DNA from: Bacteroidales bacterium UBA1733
Lineage (GTDB): Bacteria; Bacteroidota; Bacteroidia; Bacteroidales; UBA3663
NCBI GenBank assembly: GCA_002315795.1
Contig: DCIF01000102.1
Location: 13,658 to 33,466 of the forward strand
Reading direction: 5' to 3'
DNA: 19,809 nt
This document shows positions 16,384 to 19,809 of the stretch, piece after piece. Every line of letters begins with the position of its first letter. Positions within the stretch are counted from its first letter, which is position 1. A program made the position numbers and the translations under genes. The notes beneath the pieces were generated by a model that saw nothing but the letters and a program-made list of their open reading frames with translations, searched no databases and had not been told where the DNA came from.

Positions 16384-19104
16384 ATGATTAAAGACGAAGA
16401 CCAGCAGAAAGACGAAGAGCTGACCGACATAGAAACCGAAGACACAGAAGAAGCCGCTGCTGGCGGCAATGGCTACATGCCACACAATGACGATGAAGCC
16501 GGCGAGGATAAGATTCACCATCTGGGTGGAATGTACCAGAACTGGTTCCTCGACTATGCCTCATACGTCATCCTTGAGCGTGCTGTGCCACACCTGGCAG
16601 ATGGTTTGAAACCTGTGCAGCGTCGCATCCTGCATGCCATGAAGGTCATTGACGATGGCCGATATAATAAGGTGGCCAACATTGTGGGTCAGACCATGCA
16701 GTATCACCCTCATGGTGATGCTTCTATTGGCGATGCATTGGTGCAGATGGGACAGAAAGACCTGCTCATTGACTGTCAGGGCAACTGGGGTAATATCCTC
16801 ACAGGAGACTCAGCAGCTGCTCCACGTTACATTGAGGCACGTCTTTCGAAATTCGCACTCGAGGTCGTCTATAACAACAAGATCACCCCTTGGCAGCTCT
16901 CTTACGATGGTCGTAAGAAGGAACCTATTTGTCTGCCAATCAAATTCCCTCTGCTCCTGGCACAAGGTGTGGAGGGCATTGCCGTGGGTCTATCGTCAAA
17001 GATCCTGCCTCATAATATCAATGAGTTGCTCGATGCTTCTATCGCTTGTTTGAAAGGTGAAGCTTTCGAACTTTATCCTGATTTCCCGACCGGTGGCCTG
17101 ATTGATGTGGCCAAGTATCACGATGGTATGCGCGGAGGTGTGGTCAAGGTTCGTAGCCGTATTGACAAGATTGACCAGAAGACACTCCGTATCACGGATG
17201 TGCCTTACGGCAAGACCACTGATTCGCTGATTGAGAGTATCAAGAAAGCCATAGAGAAAGGCAAGATCAAGATCAAGTCGTTCGATGATTTCACGGCCTC
17301 AAAAGCTGAAATCGTGGTGCATCTGATGCCAGGTGTATCGTCAGACAAGACCATTGATGCGCTCTATGCATTCACGGATTGTGAGATCTCCATTTCTCCG
17401 AATTGCTGTGTCATCTACGATAAGAAACCGCATTTCCTTTCGGTGAGCGATGTCCTCCGTCGCAGTGCCGAGAATACCCGCGAACTGCTGCGTCAGGAAC
17501 TGGAAGTAACACGTGGAGAACTCCTTGAGCACCTTATGACCTGCTCGCTGGAGAAGATCTTTATCGAGGAGCGTATCTATAAGGACCAGGAATATGAGCA
17601 GGCCAAGGACCTGGATTCGGCACTCAACCATATTGACGCTCGTCTGGAGCCTTTCAAGAAGGATTTTGTGCGTGAAGTTACGCGCGATGATCTCCTGCGT
17701 CTGGAGGATATCAAGATGGCACGTATCCATAAGTTCAATAGCCAGAAGGCTGAAGATGAATTACTGCTTACGCGCAAGAAGATCAAGGAAGTAGAGAAGA
17801 ACCTGCGTCATCTGACAGATTATACCATCAAGTGGTTCGAGCACCTGAAAGAGAAATATGGTGCAGAACATCCACGTCTCACCGAGATCCGCAATTTCAA
17901 TTCGGTTGATGCTTCTAAGGTCATTGAGAGCAACATGAAGCTGTGGGTCAACTATCGTGAGGGTTTCATGGGTACAGGCCTCAAACAGTCTGAGTCAGAG
18001 TTCGTCTGCAACTGTTCTGAGATTGATGAGATCCTGGTCATCTACAAGAGTGGCCAGTATAAGGTGGTGAAAGTCGATTCGAAAGTCTATATTGGCAATG
18101 ACGTGCTGCATCTGGCGGTCTATCGTAAGAACGATTCGCGCACCATCTACAACGTCGTATATCGTGATGGCAAGGGAGGGGCGCACATGATCAAGCGCTT
18201 CCCGATCACCTCTATCATGCGCGATAAAGTTTATGACATCACACAGGGCAAACCTGGTTCGAAGATCGTCTATTTCAGCGCCAATGCCAACGGTGAGGCT
18301 GAGACCATCAAGGTCTTCATCAAGTCGAAGCTCCGAGGCTCGAAGGTCATCAACTTTGACCGAGACTTTGCCGAGACCCCTGTCAAGGGCCGTGGCGTGA
18401 AGGGCAATCTGCTCACCAAGGCCGATGTGCAGAAGATCTCAAAGACGGCCGATGGTGGCTCTACGCTGGGTGGCCGTCCCGTCTGGTGGGACCCTGATGT
18501 GCAGCGTATCAACTACAACAAGCAGGGCCGCTACCTGGGTGAGTTCCTCAGTGATGACCGCGTGCTCATTGTGCTCGATAACTACGACTACTACATCACC
18601 AGCTTTGATGAGAACAATCATTATGAGTCGAATGTAATGATTGTCGAGAAATATGATGCACAGAAGGTCTGGACGTTTATCCTGTGGGATAACGATAACA
18701 AGTGCTATAACCTGAAGCGAAGTCTGCTTGACGCTAAGGCAACCAAGCAGAATCTGGTGGGCGATGCAGACAGATTCCAGATGGCAACTGTGGTTGATGG
18801 CAATAAACTATCCATCGATGCACGTCGTCAGGGCCAGCCGCTCTATTCGGTGGTTCCATTCCCTCGTTTCCGCGTTACGCTGGGTAAACCCGATGATTTC
18901 CGTCCGCCACTCGAAATTGAGGCAGAAGAATTCATTGCGGTGCGCAGTATGAACACCAAGGGTAAGCGTATTACCCCGTATAAAGTGGCGTTTATTGAGG
19001 AAATTGAGCCGCTCAGACAGCCAGAACCTGTTACCGAATGTGAGGATTCTGAAGAAGATCCTGAGGCAGAAGAAGAACCTTCTGATCCTGAGTCGCTCTT
19101 CTAA
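16384..19104 (+). CDS. parC: DNA topoisomerase IV subunit A
   Basis: Breakage-reunion subunit of the type IIA topoisomerase that decatenates daughter chromosomes; its partner ParE is not in the window. 906 residues. An acidic N-terminal extension (1-44) precedes the winged-helix core: YASYVILERAVPHLADGLKPVQRRIL (58-83), HPHGDASIGDALV (108-120), GNWGN (133-137), AAPRYIEARLSK (145-156) with catalytic Y149 after R148. A coiled-coil gate region follows (about 370-500), then a degenerate beta-pinwheel C-terminal domain with RDGKGG at 594-599 where gyrase has its GyrA box. The canonical QRRGGxG gyrase signature is absent, favouring ParC over GyrA. The quinolone-contacting Ser (E. coli S80) is Ala113, with Asp117 in the E84 position. 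The C-terminus is another acidic tail. It is followed at once by repeat array B. Confidence 0.92.
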   Translation: MIKDEDQQKDEELTDIETEDTEEAAAGGNGYMPHNDDEAGEDKIHHLGGMYQNWFLDYASYVILERAVPHLADGLKPVQRRILHAMKVIDDGRYNKVANIVGQTMQYHPHGDASIGDALVQMGQKDLLIDCQGNWGNILTGDSAAAPRYIEARLSKFALEVVYNNKITPWQLSYDGRKKEPICLPIKFPLLLAQGVEGIAVGLSSKILPHNINELLDASIACLKGEAFELYPDFPTGGLIDVAKYHDGMRGGVVKVRSRIDKIDQKTLRITDVPYGKTTDSLIESIKKAIEKGKIKIKSFDDFTASKAEIVVHLMPGVSSDKTIDALYAFTDCEISISPNCCVIYDKKPHFLSVSDVLRRSAENTRELLRQELEVTRGELLEHLMTCSLEKIFIEERIYKDQEYEQAKDLDSALNHIDARLEPFKKDFVREVTRDDLLRLEDIKMARIHKFNSQKAEDELLLTRKKIKEVEKNLRHLTDYTIKWFEHLKEKYGAEHPRLTEIRNFNSVDASKVIESNMKLWVNYREGFMGTGLKQSESEFVCNCSEIDEILVIYKSGQYKVVKVDSKVYIGNDVLHLAVYRKNDSRTIYNVVYRDGKGGAHMIKRFPITSIMRDKVYDITQGKPGSKIVYFSANANGEAETIKVFIKSKLRGSKVINFDRDFAETPVKGRGVKGNLLTKADVQKISKTADGGSTLGGRPVWWDPDVQRINYNKQGRYLGEFLSDDRVLIVLDNYDYYITSFDENNHYESNVMIVEKYDAQKVWTFILWDNDNKCYNLKRSLLDAKATKQNLVGDADRFQMATVVDGNKLSIDARRQGQPLYSVVPFPRFRVTLGKPDDFRPPLEIEAEEFIAVRSMNTKGKRITPYKVAFIEEIEPLRQPEPVTECEDSEEDPEAEEEPSDPESLF

Positions 19105-19108
19105 CGTT

Positions 19109-19234
19109 TCAAATGGCCTTTTCATGGCCTTGAGGGACTCATCGGAAAATTCAAAAGACCCTTTCAAGAGCTTGAGAGGCTCATCAGAAAATCCAAATGG
19201 ACTTTTCAAGGCCTTGAAAAGGCAAAAGTAATCC
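19109..19234 (+). repeat. Tandem palindromic array B, 42-bp period, three units
   Basis: Units run 19109-19150, 19151-19192 and 19193-19234, exactly 42 bp each. Every unit has a palindrome at its centre: TCATGGCCTTGA (19122-19133), TCAAGAGCTTGA (19164-19175) and TCAAGGCCTTGA (19206-19217), again 42 bp apart. In the third unit the symmetry extends to a perfect 20-bp palindrome, CTTTTCAAGGCCTTGAAAAG (19202-19221). Units 1 and 2 share CTCATC.GAAAAT at their ends. Since 42 is divisible by three, the array stays open in two plus frames and one minus frame, each giving a 14-residue repeat peptide. It starts four bases after the parC stop and runs into the terminator hairpin. Confidence 0.85.
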
Positions 19235-19270
19235 CAGGAGAATGCATCACTGCTTGCTCCTGGGATTTTT
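19231..19270. terminator. Strong terminator between parC and the convergent lyase gene
   Basis: ATCCCAGGAG (19231-19240) pairs perfectly over 10 bp with CTCCTGGGAT (19257-19266), and T continues to 19270. On the minus strand the stem is followed by TACTTTTGCCTTTTC, so it may also stop transcription coming from the lyase gene. Confidence 0.85.
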
Positions 19271-19297
19271 ATAGATTTATGTGTTAATAGGTACTTA

Positions 19298-19809
19298 TTA
19301 AAGAGAGTCGCCGAAGTCTGCCTTGAACTTCTCAACGAGCTTCTCCTGCCAGTTGCCGATCTCCTTCATGCGGCCGAAGAAGAAGCGGAGAACCTCAGGC
19401 TCCTCTGTCCACTGAAGACCGCCGATAAGCTCGCGGTTATCCCAAAGCCACTTAACACGGTCAGCACAGTACTTGATCTGTGAGAGGGTGAACACACGAC
19501 GAGGAACTGCAAGACGCTGGAGTTCGAGTTCAGCATAACGCTCAGAACCGTCTGGCTCGCGCTGTTCAGAAACTGTACCACGCTCCATACCACGAATACC
19601 TGAGATGATGTAGAGAGCGGTACCAACTGCAGCAGCAGGATACTGGTTGTGTGGCATATCAGGAACGAATGCACCAGCGTTGAGGTGACATCCAAGACCA
19701 CCTGGAGGGAGGATTACAGGTACACCGTAAGCATCGAGTTCCTTAGCGAGGTAATCGATGAACATAGGACCGTGAGAGATGTAATCCATATCAAGAGACT
19801 CATAGAGAC
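19298..19809 (-). CDS. tnaA: Tryptophanase/tyrosine phenol-lyase family beta-eliminating lyase, C-terminal part (5' end outside window)
   Basis: PLP-dependent lyase that breaks an aromatic amino acid into indole or phenol plus pyruvate and ammonia. Only the last 170 residues are present; the reading frame stays open to 19809, so the methionine codon at 19789 is internal, not the start. The visible part is the C-terminal small domain: a PPGG motif (codons near 19702), the GIRGMERG loop, QRLAVPRRVFT with the conserved Arg-Arg pair, and EEPEVLRFFFGRMKE. Family membership is clear. Specificity is not: the Arg in GMERG (19580-19582) occupies the position of tyrosine phenol-lyase Arg381, where tryptophanases such as E. 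coli TnaA have Ile (VEIG). The GGH of both enzymes reads GGL. Such genes in Bacteroidales are usually labelled tryptophanase. The catalytic Lys lies outside the window. Confidence 0.8.
   Translation of the reverse strand, partial: LYESLDMDYISHGPMFIDYLAKELDAYGVPVILPPGGLGCHLNAGAFVPDMPHNQYPAAAVGTALYIISGIRGMERGTVSEQREPDGSERYAELELQRLAVPRRVFTLSQIKYCADRVKWLWDNRELIGGLQWTEEPEVLRFFFGRMKEIGNWQEKLVEKFKADFGDSL

Noticed and set aside
16384..19104. Identity as DNA gyrase subunit A
   Set aside because: The C-terminal domain lacks a canonical GyrA box, and the core reads GDASIGDALV, as I recall for Bacteroidetes ParC rather than GyrA.
18808..19335. A 175-codon minus-strand frame with repeats such as LKxLKxPF and FSDEP
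   Set aside because: It is antisense to parC and the array. The repeats follow from the 42-bp period being divisible by three, and nothing suggests expression.

Overview
The window looks like chromosomal backbone from a member of the Bacteroidales, most likely a Prevotella/Segatella-type organism. The evidence is the protein families present (a 700-residue exported S9 peptidase, a THUMP methyltransferase with a long tail, a porT-type barrel, an acidic-ended ParC), genes without clear Shine-Dalgarno sequences, and promoter-like TAnnTTTG boxes. I assigned this from recognition of the families, not from a database search. I saw no tRNA, rRNA, CRISPR array, insertion sequence, prophage or plasmid function.

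Layout. (1) Positions 22-3035, plus strand: a purine nucleoside phosphorylase, thiamine-monophosphate kinase (thiL) and tRNA 2-thiouridylase (mnmA). thiL and mnmA overlap by four bases. (2) Positions 3036-3458: a 423-bp spacer holding a 42-bp-period tandem array of hairpins, a second terminator-like hairpin and an AT-rich leader. (3) Positions 3459-4832, plus: a putative surface lipoprotein. (4) Positions 15550 down to 4851, minus: eight tightly packed genes, probably one operon. They encode an S41 protease, a C1B cysteine peptidase, serine acetyltransferase, a THUMP RNA methyltransferase, an S9 peptidase, purD, a polytopic membrane protein and a GNAT acetyltransferase. It ends at a bidirectional terminator shared with the lipoprotein gene. 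(5) Positions 15694-19104, plus: an outer-membrane beta-barrel protein and topoisomerase IV subunit A (parC), divergent from the minus operon across a 143-bp region with a candidate promoter on each strand. (6) Positions 19105-19297: a second 42-bp-period palindromic tandem array and a strong terminator. (7) Positions 19298-19809, minus: the 3' part of a tryptophanase/tyrosine phenol-lyase gene that runs off the window.

Functionally the window is mostly housekeeping: purine salvage and synthesis, thiamine diphosphate formation, tRNA and rRNA modification, cysteine synthesis and chromosome decatenation. The long minus operon adds three exported peptidases, which fits an organism that uses peptides. 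The clearest unexplained signal is the pair of 42-bp palindromic tandem arrays, each just downstream of the last gene of a plus-strand operon. In the first array one stem shows a compensatory base change. In the second the palindrome centres are spaced exactly 42 bp apart, close to four helical turns. Several enzymes also carry notable substitutions at specificity positions (purine nucleoside phosphorylase, S9 peptidase, ParC, the beta-eliminating lyase).
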